Below are positions 36,101 to 47,284 of a stretch of 64,000 nucleotides of DNA, in pieces (within the stretch, counting starts at the first letter, position 1; each line of letters opens with the position of its first letter). The notes beneath the pieces were generated by a model. That model was not told where the DNA came from, ran no database searches, and saw only the letters and a program-made list of their open reading frames with translations. Origin of the DNA: Sporosarcina sp. Marseille-Q4063 (GTDB lineage: Bacteria > Bacillota > Bacilli > Bacillales_A > Planococcaceae); the NCBI RefSeq assembly GCF_018309085.1, contig NZ_CP070502.1, positions 496,001 to 560,000 on the forward strand, read 5' to 3'. Position numbers and translations under genes: made by a program.

Positions 36101-37081
36101 TTATTTTCCCTCCAACCATTTAGCTGCATCTTTTGCATGGTACGTCATAATTAAGTCCGCACCTGCACGTTTCATACTTGTTAATGTTTCAATCACAATT
36201 TCTTGTTCGTTTATCCAACCATTTTGCGCTGCCGCTTTCACCATCGCGTATTCCCCGCTCACATTGTAAGCAACGACTGGCAAAGTGAAGTTGTTTTTCA
36301 CATCGCGCATGATATCAAGATACGAAAGCGCCGGTTTAACGATTAAGAAATCTGCGCCTTCCTCCACATCTGCTTCTGCTTCACGAATTGCTTCAAGTCG
36401 GTTTGCCGGGTCCATTTGATAGGTTTTACGGTCTCCGGATTGAGGTGATGAATGCGCCGCATCGCGGAACGGTCCGTAATAAGCGGATGCATATTTGACT
36501 GCATACGACATAATCGGGATGTTGACAAATCCTGCCTCATCAAGCCCACGGCGAATTGCCGCGACAAATCCGTCCATCATATTCGACGGCGCGATAATGT
36601 CCGCACCGGCTTCCGCTTGGCTAATTGCCGTTTTCGTCAATAGTTCAAGCGACTGGTCATTCAATACATAGCCGTCTTCAATGACGCCGCAATGCCCGTG
36701 ATCTGTATATTGGCAAAGACAAGTGTCCGCAATCACGACGAGATCCGGATGACGTTCTTTCACAAAACGAGTTGCTTGTTGAACGATTCCTTCATCTGCA
36801 TACGCTTCAGTCCCCACTGCGTCTTTCTTTTTCGGAACACCGAACAATATAATCGACGGGATTCCAAGCGATACCACTTCATCCACTTCGGCAGCTAGAT
36901 GATCCAGCGACAATTGATAGACGCCCGGCATCGATTCAACTGCATTTTTAATATCGTCACCTTCGACGACAAAAATCGGATAGATGAAATCTTCTTTTTG
37001 TAAAACTGTTTCCCTTACCATCGAACGTAGTGTTCCAGAATTACGCAACCGTCTATTTCGACGGAAATTTAATTTATCCAA
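36101..37081 (-). CDS. hemB: Porphobilinogen synthase (ALA dehydratase)
   Basis: Condenses two 5-aminolevulinate. Zinc-binding cysteines in [15 protein letters not shown] and the two Schiff-base lysines in [14 protein letters not shown] and [12 protein letters not shown]. About 326 residues. I prefer TTG at 37081, 8 nt after AAAGGA; an ATG at 37090 abuts that site. The start overlaps the hemD end. Confidence 0.96.
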   Translation of the reverse strand: MDKLNFRRNRRLRNSGTLRSMVRETVLQKEDFIYPIFVVEGDDIKNAVESMPGVYQLSLDHLAAEVDEVVSLGIPSIILFGVPKKKDAVGTEAYADEGIVQQATRFVKERHPDLVVIADTCLCQYTDHGHCGVIEDGYVLNDQSLELLTKTAISQAEAGADIIAPSNMMDGFVAAIRRGLDEAGFVNIPIMSYAVKYASAYYGPFRDAAHSSPQSGDRKTYQMDPANRLEAIREAEADVEEGADFLIVKPALSYLDIMRDVKNNFTLPVVAYNVSGEYAMVKAAAQNGWINEQEIVIETLTSMKRAGADLIMTYHAKDAAKWLEGK

Positions 37082-37841
37082 ACGTAACATCCTTTCGGCT
37101 CGCCAATTTATCGACGAGATGCTTTAAAGTATATGTCTCAGGTCGGACATGAACAGTAGCACCGACTTCTTTCAGTGCTTTTTCAGTGACATGCCCGATA
37201 GCTCCTACAGTGTAGCCGTCCCACCCGGTTTTGGGTGCCACTTCTTCTGCGAATATCTCGACAGCTGATGGACTCGCAAATAACACCGAAACAGCCTTTT
37301 CGCGTTGCAATAAATCCACAAGCGCTTCTGTGTTTTCTCCGGCTTTTTCAGTTTTATAGATTGTCCATTCATCAACTTCAAACGGCAATTCCTCACTGAT
37401 TGTAGGTCCTGCAATCGATCCTCGTAGAAATAATAATCGGCGAATATCATTTTCCTCTGGGTCAAATTCTTTCACGAAAACATCTGCACTAAAAACTGTC
37501 GGGATAAATTGCACTGAAAACCCGATTTTTTCAAGTGCGGCTGCGGTGCGTGTGCCGATTGCCGCGATATTTGATGGAATCATGTCAGCAGATACGCCGT
37601 GGCGCTTCATTTTCGCTTCAAATGCCGATACGGCAGTTTGACTTGTGAAAATAAGCCAATCATAAGACGGACTAGCTTCAAGGCGTAATTTATCAGTAGG
37701 CTCTATTAATTCCGCGACTTTTATTAGCGGGAGAGATACTGGATCTCCCCCGTACGTTCTTACCAAATCAAATACATCTTCTGACTTCGGCGTTCCGGTA
37801 AAGACGACTGTCTTCCCTTTTAAAGGTTCACTTTCCTTCAT
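37074..37841 (-). CDS. hemD: Uroporphyrinogen-III synthase
   Basis: Cyclises hydroxymethylbilane with inversion of ring D. 255 residues of the two-domain HemD fold; recognisable [24 protein letters not shown] and [12 protein letters not shown]. Low sequence conservation is normal for this family; the call is secured by position between hemC and hemB, overlapping both (14 nt and 8 nt). Confidence 0.93.
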   Translation of the reverse strand: MKESEPLKGKTVVFTGTPKSEDVFDLVRTYGGDPVSLPLIKVAELIEPTDKLRLEASPSYDWLIFTSQTAVSAFEAKMKRHGVSADMIPSNIAAIGTRTAAALEKIGFSVQFIPTVFSADVFVKEFDPEENDIRRLLFLRGSIAGPTISEELPFEVDEWTIYKTEKAGENTEALVDLLQREKAVSVLFASPSAVEIFAEEVAPKTGWDGYTVGAIGHVTEKALKEVGATVHVRPETYTLKHLVDKLASRKDVTFG

Positions 37842-38763
37842 TCATCTCGGCCATCACTTTCTCTATAACATCCCCGGCACCTTCAGCACGTAGTGTTTTT
37901 GCAACTTGCTTCCCTGCTTCAACTGGATCCGAGTGAACAACGCTATCTTTAAATACTTGAGTAGCATCTGGTGAAGCGATGTATCCCGTAAAGTGGATAT
38001 TTGTTCCGTCATACTGCGCATATCCAGCAATCGGAACTTGGCAAGAACCGTTCATTTCCGATAAAAATGTACGTTCCGCATCAATTTCTTTCCATGTTTT
38101 ATCATCCGAAACTTTTGCAAGTTCAGCCAATAATTCTTTATCGTCCACGCGGCATTCGATGGCCAATGCCCCTTGACCGACAGCTGGAATGCAATCTTCT
38201 ACGGACATATATTCAGTCACAACATCGTCATCCCAACCGACACGTTTCATGCCCGCAGCTGCTAGTAAAATCGCGTCATATTCACCATCGCGCAATCTTC
38301 TCATGCGTGTTTCAATGTTTCCGCGAATCCATTTGATCTCTAAATCAGGACGTAGCAACAGTAATTGTGAACTACGACGTAGGCTTGACGTACCGACAAC
38401 CGCGCCTACTGGCAGGTCTAAAAACTTCACATGGCCATTTGAAATGAATGCATCACGTGCATCAACGCGCGGTGGAATGCAGCCGATGATGAGTTCTTCA
38501 GGTAATTCAGCCGGCATGTCTTTTAAGCTATGTACAGCAAAATCGATTTCTTTATTGAGAAGCGCTTGTTGAATTTCTTTTACGAAAAGTCCCTTACCGC
38601 CTACTTTGGATAGCATGACGTCAAGGATTTGATCACCTTTTGTCACAATTTCTTTGATTTCAAATTCGAATGGCACGCCCGCCTCTTTCAGTTGTTCAAT
38701 AAACCATTTTGTTTGTGTCATGGCTAAATTACTTCTTCTCGAACCTACGATGATTTTTCTCAT
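37828..38763 (-). CDS. hemC: Porphobilinogen deaminase (hydroxymethylbilane synthase)
   Basis: Polymerises four porphobilinogens. 311 residues: [12 protein letters not shown] at the start, [12 protein letters not shown], and [12 protein letters not shown] with the cysteine that holds the dipyrromethane cofactor. AAAGG 9 nt before the ATG; hemX ends 27 nt upstream. Confidence 0.97.
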   Translation of the reverse strand: MRKIIVGSRRSNLAMTQTKWFIEQLKEAGVPFEFEIKEIVTKGDQILDVMLSKVGGKGLFVKEIQQALLNKEIDFAVHSLKDMPAELPEELIIGCIPPRVDARDAFISNGHVKFLDLPVGAVVGTSSLRRSSQLLLLRPDLEIKWIRGNIETRMRRLRDGEYDAILLAAAGMKRVGWDDDVVTEYMSVEDCIPAVGQGALAIECRVDDKELLAELAKVSDDKTWKEIDAERTFLSEMNGSCQVPIAGYAQYDGTNIHFTGYIASPDATQVFKDSVVHSDPVEAGKQVAKTLRAEGAGDVIEKVMAEMNEGK

Positions 38764-38790
38764 TCAACTCAACCTTTCATAAGGGGTTCA

Positions 38791-39621
38791 TTAAACCCAA
38801 AAATGGAATCCGGACAATGTGCTGCCCAGAAAGAAATTAATAATAACAAAGAGGAATACAAATATATTCGCCCATGCGCTGTTATTTCCTCTCAGTCTAC
38901 CTGTATGCATGGCCAATAAAACAAGAATATACAAAATCAGGATTAAAAACGAGCTAACAATCTTAAAGTCAAAGAAAGACCACTCATTCAACACGAGATG
39001 CGCCCATTGTGTTCCAAGAATTAGGCTAATCATCAGTAATGGAATACCGATAATGACGCCGACTTTCATGCCTGTCGCGGTTTGTTGAAGCGACGGTAAT
39101 CGAACAAATTGTTTCGACCATTTCCGCTTTTTCAATATTTTATATAATAATAAATACAAAATCGCATAGACAAATGATATCGCAAAAGCGACATAGGACA
39201 TAATCGCGAATGTAATGTGAATGAAAAGAAGTTCTGATATTAGAGCATCTCCAATTGGCGATTGCTTGATTTGCGTTCTGGCAAATGTATGAATCGTCAT
39301 GAAAATGAAGCCGATAACATTAAGGAAAAACACCATATAACTTGGCTTTGAAAATAAATGCAGCAAAATAGATACCGTTATTAATAGCCAAGCATAAAAA
39401 TAAATTCCTTCAAATAATGATAATATCGGAAAGCGTCTCGTTTCAACAATAAATAGGATTAATGAAGTTGTTTGCATCGCATACACAACGGTCAGTATCC
39501 AAAAAGCGACTCGGTGCGCGATTTTATCTTTATTTAAATAGTCAATGAAATAAAAGACAAGACTGAACGCATACAAGATGACCATCCATTCGTGCAGCCT
39601 CGTCATCGTGATATCAGCCAA
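38791..39621 (-). CDS. hemX: HemX, membrane protein of the hem operon
   Basis: Eight-helix membrane protein of the CcsA/HemX family, shown in B. subtilis to lower HemA levels. 276 residues with conserved LFEGIYFYAWL, LLFIHITFAIMSYVAFA and GTQWAH segments. TTG start at 39621 with GGAAGGG upstream. Between hemA and hemC as in B. subtilis. Confidence 0.92.
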   Translation of the reverse strand: MADITMTRLHEWMVILYAFSLVFYFIDYLNKDKIAHRVAFWILTVVYAMQTTSLILFIVETRRFPILSLFEGIYFYAWLLITVSILLHLFSKPSYMVFFLNVIGFIFMTIHTFARTQIKQSPIGDALISELLFIHITFAIMSYVAFAISFVYAILYLLLYKILKKRKWSKQFVRLPSLQQTATGMKVGVIIGIPLLMISLILGTQWAHLVLNEWSFFDFKIVSSFLILILYILVLLAMHTGRLRGNNSAWANIFVFLFVIINFFLGSTLSGFHFWV

Positions 39622-39729
39622 AACGTTTCAGCCCTTCCTGAAATAGAGTCCGATTTTAAACGATTTAAAAAGGCGTTTCCCCATTTACAGTGTATCATTT
39701 GCAATGAGGAAAAGCCCTTTTAATAATCG

Positions 39730-41094
39730 TCAAAATGACAAATCAGGTTCCGAGGAAAGATGATCTTCCGACCTAGCCGCTAGCCGCTTTTGTGCTAGTC
39801 TGGCCAATTCCTCTTTTTCCTTTTCAACTTCTTCATCGATTCCAAAAATCTGTTGGAATAGCGCAATTTTTTCAGCTGATTTAGGATCCATCGCCATTTC
39901 TTTTACTTGCAAGATTGGATCTCTTAACAGTTGGTTGATAATCGACTTTGTATGTTTGCTTAATACTTTCTTCTCGCGCTCTGTTAAATCCGGAATTTTA
40001 TTCAACATGCTTTCCATCGTTGTTCCTTGAATGCGAAGTGCCTTTTCACGGAGTGCAGTGATTACCGGAACGACACCAAGCGTCGCGAGCCATTCATTAA
40101 ACTCGACAATTTGTCCTTCAATCAACAAGCCGATTTTCTCCGCAGCTTTTTCACGTTCCGCAAGATTCGCATCGACAATTCCTTGTAAATCATCTATATC
40201 ATAAAGAAACACATTCGGAATCTCGCCAATTTTCGGGTCGAGATCTCTCGGCACCGCGATATCGATTAAGAATATCGGATTGCCACGGCGCATTTTCTCA
40301 ACGTTTTTCATTAAATCGTAATCAATAACGAATTTTGTCGCCGATGTTGAAGTAATTAGAATGTCCGCTTCCAATAAAGCGCATTGTAACTCGCTGATTG
40401 GTTTCGCGACGCCACCAAATTTCTTGGCGATTTCTTCAGCAGTTGAAAATGTACGGTTCAAAACAGTTACTTTTTCAGCACCGCTACCTTGTAAATTCTG
40501 GAGAGCCAGTTCGCCCATTTCACCCGCACCAAGTATCGCAATATGCTTGTGATTCAATGAACCGAATATTTGTTTTCCAAGTTCGACTGCCGCATAAGAA
40601 ATCGACACAGCATTTGCACCGATGTCTGTTTCTGAATGCGCGCGTTTAGAAAATGTTACAGCTTGTTTAAACAGCTCATTAAAAACAGTCCCTGTAACGC
40701 CAATAGACTGCGCTTCGAGGAAACTATCACGGACTTGTCCCAAAATTTGCGTTTCGCCGAGCACCATTGAATCCATTCCCGCGGCCACTTTCATTAAATG
40801 CTCGATCGCTTTATCATTCTCATTGATAACGAGGTGAGCCTCGAATGATTCCATTGGCACATTGAACCAATCCGCTAAAAAGCGCTTTACATAATAACGT
40901 CCTGTATGCAATTGATCGACCACTGCATAGATTTCAGTTCTATTACAAGTCGATATGATTGTGTTTTCTAAAATACTTTTTTGTTGTTGCAACGTTTGCA
41001 TGGCTTCTGCCAATTCTGTTTCAACAAACGCCAACTTCTCTCTTATTTCAACAGGTGCAGTTCGATGGTTAACACCTACTACGATTGTATGCAC
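39730..41094 (-). CDS. hemA: Glutamyl-tRNA reductase
   Basis: First committed enzyme of the C5 heme pathway. Catalytic cysteine in [25 protein letters not shown] domain [16 protein letters not shown]; dimerisation domain at the C-terminus. The family N-terminus (M-H-x-(I/L)-V-V-G-V) points to the GTG at 41094 giving 454 residues, close to B. subtilis (455); the frame is open to a GTG at 41115. Opens the hem operon; extended -10 promoter at 41135. Confidence 0.96.
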   Translation of the reverse strand: MHTIVVGVNHRTAPVEIREKLAFVETELAEAMQTLQQQKSILENTIISTCNRTEIYAVVDQLHTGRYYVKRFLADWFNVPMESFEAHLVINENDKAIEHLMKVAAGMDSMVLGETQILGQVRDSFLEAQSIGVTGTVFNELFKQAVTFSKRAHSETDIGANAVSISYAAVELGKQIFGSLNHKHIAILGAGEMGELALQNLQGSGAEKVTVLNRTFSTAEEIAKKFGGVAKPISELQCALLEADILITSTSATKFVIDYDLMKNVEKMRRGNPIFLIDIAVPRDLDPKIGEIPNVFLYDIDDLQGIVDANLAEREKAAEKIGLLIEGQIVEFNEWLATLGVVPVITALREKALRIQGTTMESMLNKIPDLTEREKKVLSKHTKSIINQLLRDPILQVKEMAMDPKSAEKIALFQQIFGIDEEVEKEKEELARLAQKRLAARSEDHLSSEPDLSF

Positions 41095-41134
41095 TTCAGT
41101 GCTCACACCTTTCACGTTCTAATTCACTATTTCA

Positions 41135-41143
41135 ATTATAACA
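41135..41143 (-). promoter_or_regulatory. Extended -10 promoter of the hem operon
   Basis: Minus strand TG-T-TATAAT about 40 nt before the hemA start; weak -35. I saw no PerR-type box next to it. Confidence 0.55.
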
Positions 41144-41284
41144 TATTGTGGCCTAAATTTAGTTTCCAATTGTGAACAGCGTATGACTCACACTAGTTTA
41201 TTCAACATATTAAGAACTACTCTAAACTAACTTTACCAAGGATAAAGGACGTTGACAATGGATGTGCATTTTTTGTCGATATAT

Positions 41285-41402
41285 GCCAAACGACCAATAA
41301 AGCGCGGGAAACGACTATAGAAGACTATGAAGCGGCCATAACAGGAGGAAAAGCGACTAAAGCGCACCGCCAAACGACCATAACACCGACTCAAACGACC
41401 AA
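41285..41402 (-). repeat. Six-copy exact 21-nt-period array (GTCGTTT motif, inverted)
   Basis: On the plus strand the CGAC/CGGC core of AAACGAC falls at 41291, 41312, 41333, 41354, 41375 and 41396, exactly 21 nt apart. Read on the minus strand it is the same TGGTCGTTTG / TAGTCGTTT motif as the 34.6-kb array. Lies between hemA and the engB terminator. Confidence 0.88.
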
Positions 41403-41425
41403 TACCACACAACTCTACTAAACAA

Positions 41426-41458
41426 CAAAAACTCGATTGACATAAATCATCAATCGAG
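41426..41458 (-). terminator. Terminator after engB
   Basis: Minus strand 9-bp stem CTCGATTGA / TCAATCGAG, 9-nt loop, then TTTTTG. Confidence 0.88.
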
Positions 41459-41470
41459 CCACGCCGCCTA

Positions 41471-42052
41471 TTACATTCTTTTTTTAATTTCGCCCCACGC
41501 CTCATCCATCCCAATCCCTTTTTCAGATGAAAAAACAATCAGTGGATCTTCAGGACGCATGTTGAGGTTCTCGCGAATGATCTTTTTATGTTTATTCCAG
41601 CTGCCTTTTGGAATTTTATCGGCTTTTGTTCCGATAATAATTGCCGGTAGTTGGTAATGAACTAAAAACTCATACATGATTTTGTCATCCTTGGTCGGCG
41701 GATGACGCAAATCGATAATTTGAACAACCGCTTTTAAGATTTCTCTTTCAACCAAATATGTTTCAATCATTTTCCCCCACGCTTCACGCGAGGATTTAGA
41801 CACTTGCGCGTAACCGTATCCGGGCACATCGACGAAAAACAATTGTTCTTCTATTTTATAGAAATTTAACGTTTGTGTTTTTCCCGGTTTAGATGATGTA
41901 CGCGCAAGGCTTTTGCGTCCAATCATCTTATTGATGAATGACGACTTCCCTACATTTGAACGACCAGCGAGTGCAAATTCCGGATAACCTTCAGTCGGAT
42001 ATTGTTCCGGTCTGACTGCACTCATGATCATTTCAACGTTATTCACTTTCAT
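41471..42052 (-). CDS. engB: Ribosome biogenesis GTPase YsxC/EngB
   Basis: Essential small GTPase for 50S assembly. 193 residues; P-loop GRSNVGKSS, switch region [29 protein letters not shown]. Overlaps the lon stop by 14 nt; GGAGG 9 nt before the ATG. Confidence 0.96.
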   Translation of the reverse strand: MKVNNVEMIMSAVRPEQYPTEGYPEFALAGRSNVGKSSFINKMIGRKSLARTSSKPGKTQTLNFYKIEEQLFFVDVPGYGYAQVSKSSREAWGKMIETYLVEREILKAVVQIIDLRHPPTKDDKIMYEFLVHYQLPAIIIGTKADKIPKGSWNKHKKIIRENLNMRPEDPLIVFSSEKGIGMDEAWGEIKKRM

Positions 42053-44381
42053 TTACTGACGCCTCCAATGCAATTTTAAGCACTTCTTCAACGTCACTAA
42101 CGAATACAAACGATAATTCCGCGCGGACACTATCAGGAACATCTTCAACATCCCGTTCATTATCACGTGGCAATACTATCGTCGTTAATCCAGCACGATG
42201 CGCACTTAATGTTTTTTCTTTTACGCCGCCGATTGGAAGTACACGACCGCGAAGTGTAATCTCGCCCGTCATGCCCACTTCTCTTCGGATTTTCCGATTG
42301 GTCAAAGAAGATACTAACGCTGTCGCGATTGTAATTCCCGCGGATGGACCGTCTTTCGGAACAGCACCTTCTGGAACATGAATATGAATATCAGTTGTTT
42401 CGTGGAATAAAGGATCGATTCCAAACGCCTCTGTTTTCGAACGGACGTAAGAAAAAGCCGCTTGTGCAGACTCCTTCATGACATCGCCCAACTTTCCAGT
42501 GAGAACCAAATTACCTTTTCCAGGAGACAATGACACTTCAATTTGCAATGTGTCCCCGCCGACTTGCGTATAAGCAAGTCCTGTCGCAACGCCAATCTGA
42601 TTTTCAGACTCAGCAAGTCCATACCTGAACTTCTTTTTACCTAGAATGGCTTCCAGCGTGTTCGCTGTAATAATAACACGTTTCTTTTCATTCGTGACAA
42701 TTTGTTTTGCCGCACGTCTACATATCGCCGCAATTTGACGTTCCAAACCTCGAACGCCGGCTTCACGCGTGTAATAGCGAATAATATCCAATATCGCTTC
42801 ATCATTAATTCGAAGCTGCGAACCTGTCAGTCCATGTTCTTTCATTTGCTTCGGAATTAAATGATTTTTTGCAATCGAACTTTTCTCTATTTCCGTATAA
42901 CCTGCAATCGAAATAATTTCCATCCGATCGCGCAATGGTCCCGGTATCGGACCTAGATCATTCGCGGTTGCGATGAATAAGACATTGGATAAATTATACG
43001 GTTCTTCAATATAGTGGTCACTGAAAGTTGCATTTTGTTCAGGATCTAACACCTCAAGCATCGCCGATGATGGATCCCCTCTGAAATCATTCGACATTTT
43101 ATCAATTTCATCAAGTAAAAATACCGGATTGATTGTACCGGCTGTTTTCATACCTTGAATGATTCGACCCGGCATTGCCCCGACATACGTACGTCGATGT
43201 CCGCGGATCTCAGATTCATCTCGAACACCGCCGAGTGAAATGCGAACGAATTTACGGTCGAGAGATTCTGCGATTGAACGAGCAAGTGAAGTTTTACCCA
43301 CACCTGGAGGTCCTGCCAAACAGAGTATCGGCCCGCGCAATGAATTTGTTAATTGACGAACCGCTAAATATTCTAGAATACGCTCTTTAACTAATTCAAG
43401 TCCTTCATGATCGCGATTTAAAATTTCTTCGGAATGATTAATATCGAGTTGATCTGTTGTCGCTTCTGACCACGGTAAATTAACAAGCCATTCAATATAA
43501 TTTCGAATAACGCCGCTTTCCGCCGATGCAGCCGGGACTTTTTCATACCGATCCAGTTCGCGTTCCGCTGCTTCTTTTACGCCAGCAGGCATATCCGCTT
43601 CTTCGATACGCGCTTGAAGTTCGGCAACTTCCAATCCTTTGCCGTCCTTATCTCCAAGCTCAGTTTGAATCGCTTTCATCTGTTCCCGCAAATAAAATTC
43701 TTTTTGCGTTCTTTCCATCGCTTCTTTAACGCGTGCATTAATTTTGTTTTCCAATTCGAGAACTTCTTGCTCATTATGTAATTGGCCAATAAGCCATTCG
43801 TAACGTTCTTTCACGTCGAATAACTCCAGAAGTTCTTGTTTCGCTTCGATTTTCAACGGCAAATGAGATGTAACCGTATCCGCTAGTCGCCCTGGTTCAA
43901 CGATTTTGGCTACTGAATCATACGTTTCTTTCTTGATTTTCCTCGAAACTTTGGAGTACTTCTCAAAATAGGAAAGAAGCGTCCTCATTAGTGCTTCCAT
44001 TTCAAAATCTTTTTCAACATTGTCAGCTATGCCAGTTATGCTTGCGACAGAGTAATCCTCTTTTTCTTCATACTTCGTCCATTCGGCACGCTCGACACCT
44101 TCGATTAAGACACGATACGTTCCATTCGGCAACTCGGTCATCGATTTTACATAAGCAAGTGTTCCGATATCATAAAGATCTTCAGGCGTTGGATCTTCAA
44201 CGGACTCATCTTTTTGCGTCGCAAGGAAAATTAGGCTGTCTTGTTCTATAGAATGTTCAATCGCCGCAATGGAGCGACCTCTACCAACATCGATGTGTAA
44301 AATCATTGTCGGGTAAACAAGGACACCGCGAAGTGGCAATAAAGGTATTTCATTTTTTGTAGTCGTTGTTGTCACGTCCAT
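42039..44381 (-). CDS. lon: ATP-dependent protease La (LonA)
   Basis: Quality-control AAA+ serine protease. 780 residues: N-terminal substrate domain, coiled coil ([20 protein letters not shown] region), Walker [12 protein letters not shown], Walker [11 protein letters not shown], and the Ser-Lys dyad in [14 protein letters not shown] and [22 protein letters not shown] precedes the ATG. Follows clpX after a terminator, so it probably has its own promoter. Confidence 0.98.
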   Translation of the reverse strand: MDVTTTTTKNEIPLLPLRGVLVYPTMILHIDVGRGRSIAAIEHSIEQDSLIFLATQKDESVEDPTPEDLYDIGTLAYVKSMTELPNGTYRVLIEGVERAEWTKYEEKEDYSVASITGIADNVEKDFEMEALMRTLLSYFEKYSKVSRKIKKETYDSVAKIVEPGRLADTVTSHLPLKIEAKQELLELFDVKERYEWLIGQLHNEQEVLELENKINARVKEAMERTQKEFYLREQMKAIQTELGDKDGKGLEVAELQARIEEADMPAGVKEAAERELDRYEKVPAASAESGVIRNYIEWLVNLPWSEATTDQLDINHSEEILNRDHEGLELVKERILEYLAVRQLTNSLRGPILCLAGPPGVGKTSLARSIAESLDRKFVRISLGGVRDESEIRGHRRTYVGAMPGRIIQGMKTAGTINPVFLLDEIDKMSNDFRGDPSSAMLEVLDPEQNATFSDHYIEEPYNLSNVLFIATANDLGPIPGPLRDRMEIISIAGYTEIEKSSIAKNHLIPKQMKEHGLTGSQLRINDEAILDIIRYYTREAGVRGLERQIAAICRRAAKQIVTNEKKRVIITANTLEAILGKKKFRYGLAESENQIGVATGLAYTQVGGDTLQIEVSLSPGKGNLVLTGKLGDVMKESAQAAFSYVRSKTEAFGIDPLFHETTDIHIHVPEGAVPKDGPSAGITIATALVSSLTNRKIRREVGMTGEITLRGRVLPIGGVKEKTLSAHRAGLTTIVLPRDNERDVEDVPDSVRAELSFVFVSDVEEVLKIALEASVNESE

Positions 44382-44410
44382 GTCACCTCCATAAATAACT
44401 AGTTAGATGG

Positions 44411-44463
44411 AAAAAGCTGGCACCCGAAAAGCGCAAGTGTACATACGCATTTGGTGCCAGCTT
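44411..44463 (-). terminator. Terminator after clpX
   Basis: Minus strand AAGCTGGCACC / GGTGCCAGCTT stem with an inner partial stem, then TTTTTCC. Confidence 0.85.
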
Positions 44464-44476
44464 CAACCTGTTTGCA

Positions 44477-45742
44477 TTACGCTGAGGTTTTACCGTTCAT
44501 TAAAACAAATTCAGAACCATCGTCCCGCAGTAAAGTCGGGCTTCCTTCTCCAACAACTGAATCGCGCGTAATTATGCATTCAGTTACTTCTTCAAGAGAT
44601 GGCAGTTCGTACATTACGTCCAGCATAATGTTTTCAATTATCGAACGTAATCCACGAGCACCCGTTTTCCGTTCAATTGCCGCTTTTGCTATTTCAAGCA
44701 ATGCATCCTCTTCAAATCGAAGCACGACATCATCAAGTTCAAGCATTTTTTGGTACTGTTTAACAATCGCGTTTTTCGGTACCGTCAATATTTGATAAAG
44801 CGTTTCTTCGTCTAAAGGTTCAAGGCTTGCTAGAACAGGTAAACGACCGATGAATTCCGGAATTAGACCGAAGTTTTGAAGGTCTTCTGGAATTAGTTTC
44901 GATAAAATCGTCTCTTGTTCTTGAACCGTGTTTGGCTCAGAACCAAAGCCGATCAGTTTTTGACCCATTCTACGTTTAATGATTTCATTGATCCCGTCGA
45001 ATGCGCCTCCTACAATAAAGAGGATATTCGTTGTATCGATTTGAATGAATTCTTGATGCGGATGCTTACGTCCGCCTTGTGGTGGAACACTTGCAACTGT
45101 ACCTTCAAGAATTTTGAGTAGTGCTTGTTGAACACCTTCACCCGAAACGTCACGTGTTATTGAAGCGTTCTCGGATTTACGCGCAACTTTGTCGATCTCA
45201 TCGATATAAATAATACCGCGTTCTGCTTTTTCAACGTCATAATCAGCAGCTTGAATTAGTTTCAACAAGATATTTTCAACATCTTCTCCAACATACCCTG
45301 CTTCAGTAAGGGATGTTGCGTCAGCTATCGCAAACGGCACATCGAGTATACGCGCAAGTGTTTGTGCAAGTAACGTTTTACCGCTACCCGTTGGTCCGAT
45401 TAGGACGATGTTTGACTTCGCCAATTCTACGTCATCAATCTTACTGCCAGAATTTACGCGCTTATAATGATTATAGACAGCAACAGATAGTGATTTTTTG
45501 GCTCTATCCTGCCCGATTAGGTATTCATCAAGTATACTTTGTATATCTCTCGGTTTCGGAACGTCTTTTAGCTCGAATCCTTCTTCTAAGCCAACTTCCT
45601 CTTCCACGATTTCAGCACAAAGTTCAACACATTCATCACAAATATAAACTCCCTGCCCAGCAACAAGTTTACGGACCTGCTCTTGAGACTTCCCACAAAA
45701 CGAACAGTTTAAGTTGTCTTTTTCATCATTAAATTTGAACAT
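44477..45742 (-). CDS. clpX: ClpX, ATPase subunit of ClpXP
   Basis: Unfoldase of ClpP. N-terminal zinc domain with CSFC and CDECVELC, Walker [13 protein letters not shown], Walker [22 protein letters not shown] pore-2 region and the IGF ClpP-binding loop (LIGFGSEP). Start is ATG at 45742 ([12 protein letters not shown]), with GGGGTGA upstream; the frame extends to GTG 45751. 421 residues. Confidence 0.98.
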   Translation of the reverse strand: MFKFNDEKDNLNCSFCGKSQEQVRKLVAGQGVYICDECVELCAEIVEEEVGLEEGFELKDVPKPRDIQSILDEYLIGQDRAKKSLSVAVYNHYKRVNSGSKIDDVELAKSNIVLIGPTGSGKTLLAQTLARILDVPFAIADATSLTEAGYVGEDVENILLKLIQAADYDVEKAERGIIYIDEIDKVARKSENASITRDVSGEGVQQALLKILEGTVASVPPQGGRKHPHQEFIQIDTTNILFIVGGAFDGINEIIKRRMGQKLIGFGSEPNTVQEQETILSKLIPEDLQNFGLIPEFIGRLPVLASLEPLDEETLYQILTVPKNAIVKQYQKMLELDDVVLRFEEDALLEIAKAAIERKTGARGLRSIIENIMLDVMYELPSLEEVTECIITRDSVVGEGSPTLLRDDGSEFVLMNGKTSA

Positions 45743-45785
45743 TATGCTCACCCCTATTCAAGTGACAATATTACAAGACTCCAGA

Positions 45786-45813
45786 AGTATAATCAACTAA
45801 TTAGTATTCATAA
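45786..45813 (-). promoter_or_regulatory. Candidate promoter of clpX
   Basis: Minus strand TTATGA, 16-nt spacer, TATACT, about 45 nt before the start. The -35 is weak. Confidence 0.45.
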
Positions 45814-45846
45814 AACCTTGCGAGTAGAACTGGATTTCCCCTATGT

Positions 45847-45875
45847 AAAACAAGGTACGGTATACCGTACCTTGT
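45847..45875 (-). terminator. Terminator after tig
   Basis: Perfect palindrome ACAAGGTACGGTA / TACCGTACCTTGT followed by TTTTAC on the minus strand, 15 nt after the tig stop. Confidence 0.75.
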
Positions 45876-45890
45876 CCTTATTGCTTAATA

Positions 45891-47177
45891 TTATTCAGTA
45901 ATCTTTGCATTTTCTACAAGCAATTCAACTGTTTTATTAAAACGAAGATCGTTTTCTAAAACGCGTGTACCGCCAAGTGCTGTTTTGATTTGTTCAATTT
46001 CCATGCTGAACTGATCAGCCATTTTTTGAAGTTCTGCATCAATATCTTCTTCCGCAACTTCAACTTTTTCAGCTTCGCCGATTGCTTCAAGTGTTAATGA
46101 AACGCGAACACGGTTTAAAGCGTCGTCTTGCATTTGTCCGCGAAGCGCTTCTTCGTCTTGACCAGAGAACTGGAAGTATAGCTCAAGGTTCATGCCTTGT
46201 TGTTCTAGACGCTGACCGAATTCTTCCATCATGCGTTCTACTTCTGACTCGATCATCGCTTCTGGAACATCGATTTCAGCATTACGAGTTGCAGCTTCTA
46301 CAAGGTCGTCGCGAAGTGCAGTTTCAGATGCGCTTAGTTTCTCTTCTGTAGTTTTTTCTTTTAATTTCGTGCGAAGTTCGTCGAGTGTTTCAACCTCTTC
46401 GTCAATTTCTTTTGCAAGTTCATCATTTAGTTCAGGAATTTCTTTTCCTTTAATTTCAGTAACTTTCACTTCGAACATAGCTGGTTTTCCTGCAAGTTCT
46501 GCTGCATGGTATTCTTCTGGGAATGTTACTTCGATTTCTTTTTCTTCTCCGACTTTCATGCCGATCATTTGATCTTCAAATCCTGGGATGAATGATCCTG
46601 AACCAATTTCAAGGTCGAAGTCTTGTGCTTCTCCGCCTTCAAATGGCTCTCCGTCAGAGAATCCTTTAAAGTCTAATTTTACGCTATCGCCGTTTTCTAC
46701 TTCGCCGTCTTCTTTTACAACAAGTTCAGCGAATGCAGTTTGGCTATCTTTTAATTGTTGTTCAATTTCTTCGTCTGTAACTTCTGTATCTAGACGTGTA
46801 ACTTCAAGGCCTTTGTACTCGCCTAGTTTCACTTCAGGTTTCACTGTAACAACCGCTTTGAAAATAAGGGACTTCCCTTTTTCCAACTGCTCGATATCGA
46901 TTTCCGGACGATCTACAGGATCAATTCCCGCTTCTTCAACCGCTAAGCCGTATGCTTCTGGAAGGATGAAATCGAGTGCTTCATTATAAAGTGATTCCAC
47001 ACCGTACATTTTTTCAAACATTTGACGTGGCATTTTCCCTTTACGGAATCCTGGTGCTGTAACGTCTTTAACAACTTTTTTAAACGCTTTATCAAGACCT
47101 TCTTTTACTTTTTCAGCAGGCACCTCTACAGTAAGTGTCCCTTTGTTTCCTTCTTCTTTTTCCCATTTAACTGACAT
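45891..47177 (-). CDS. tig: Trigger factor
   Basis: Ribosome-bound chaperone. 428 residues: N-terminal ribosome-docking domain with [14 protein letters not shown], central FKBP-type prolyl isomerase domain ([33 protein letters not shown]), C-terminal helical chaperone arms. Own promoter at 47245-47272 and terminator downstream. Confidence 0.98.
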   Translation of the reverse strand: MSVKWEKEEGNKGTLTVEVPAEKVKEGLDKAFKKVVKDVTAPGFRKGKMPRQMFEKMYGVESLYNEALDFILPEAYGLAVEEAGIDPVDRPEIDIEQLEKGKSLIFKAVVTVKPEVKLGEYKGLEVTRLDTEVTDEEIEQQLKDSQTAFAELVVKEDGEVENGDSVKLDFKGFSDGEPFEGGEAQDFDLEIGSGSFIPGFEDQMIGMKVGEEKEIEVTFPEEYHAAELAGKPAMFEVKVTEIKGKEIPELNDELAKEIDEEVETLDELRTKLKEKTTEEKLSASETALRDDLVEAATRNAEIDVPEAMIESEVERMMEEFGQRLEQQGMNLELYFQFSGQDEEALRGQMQDDALNRVRVSLTLEAIGEAEKVEVAEEDIDAELQKMADQFSMEIEQIKTALGGTRVLENDLRFNKTVELLVENAKITE

Positions 47178-47244
47178 ATTAAAAACCTCCGAATCTTATT
47201 GGTGAATCTATTTTTGCACGTATATACTTTTTAACAACTCTTTC

Positions 47245-47272
47245 AGTATAGCATACTGACCTCATCTTTCAA
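47245..47272 (-). promoter_or_regulatory. Promoter of tig
   Basis: Minus strand TTGAAA, 16-nt spacer, TATACT with TG extension (TG-C-TATACT). Confidence 0.75.
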
Positions 47273-47284
47273 CATTTTTACTGT

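Noticed and set aside
45313..45732. Plus-strand frame of 139 residues opposite clpX
   Set aside because: Antisense shadow, no ribosome binding site.
46231..46989. Two Ser-rich plus-strand frames opposite tig
   Set aside because: Shadows caused by GAA/GAG-rich codons of trigger factor on the other strand.
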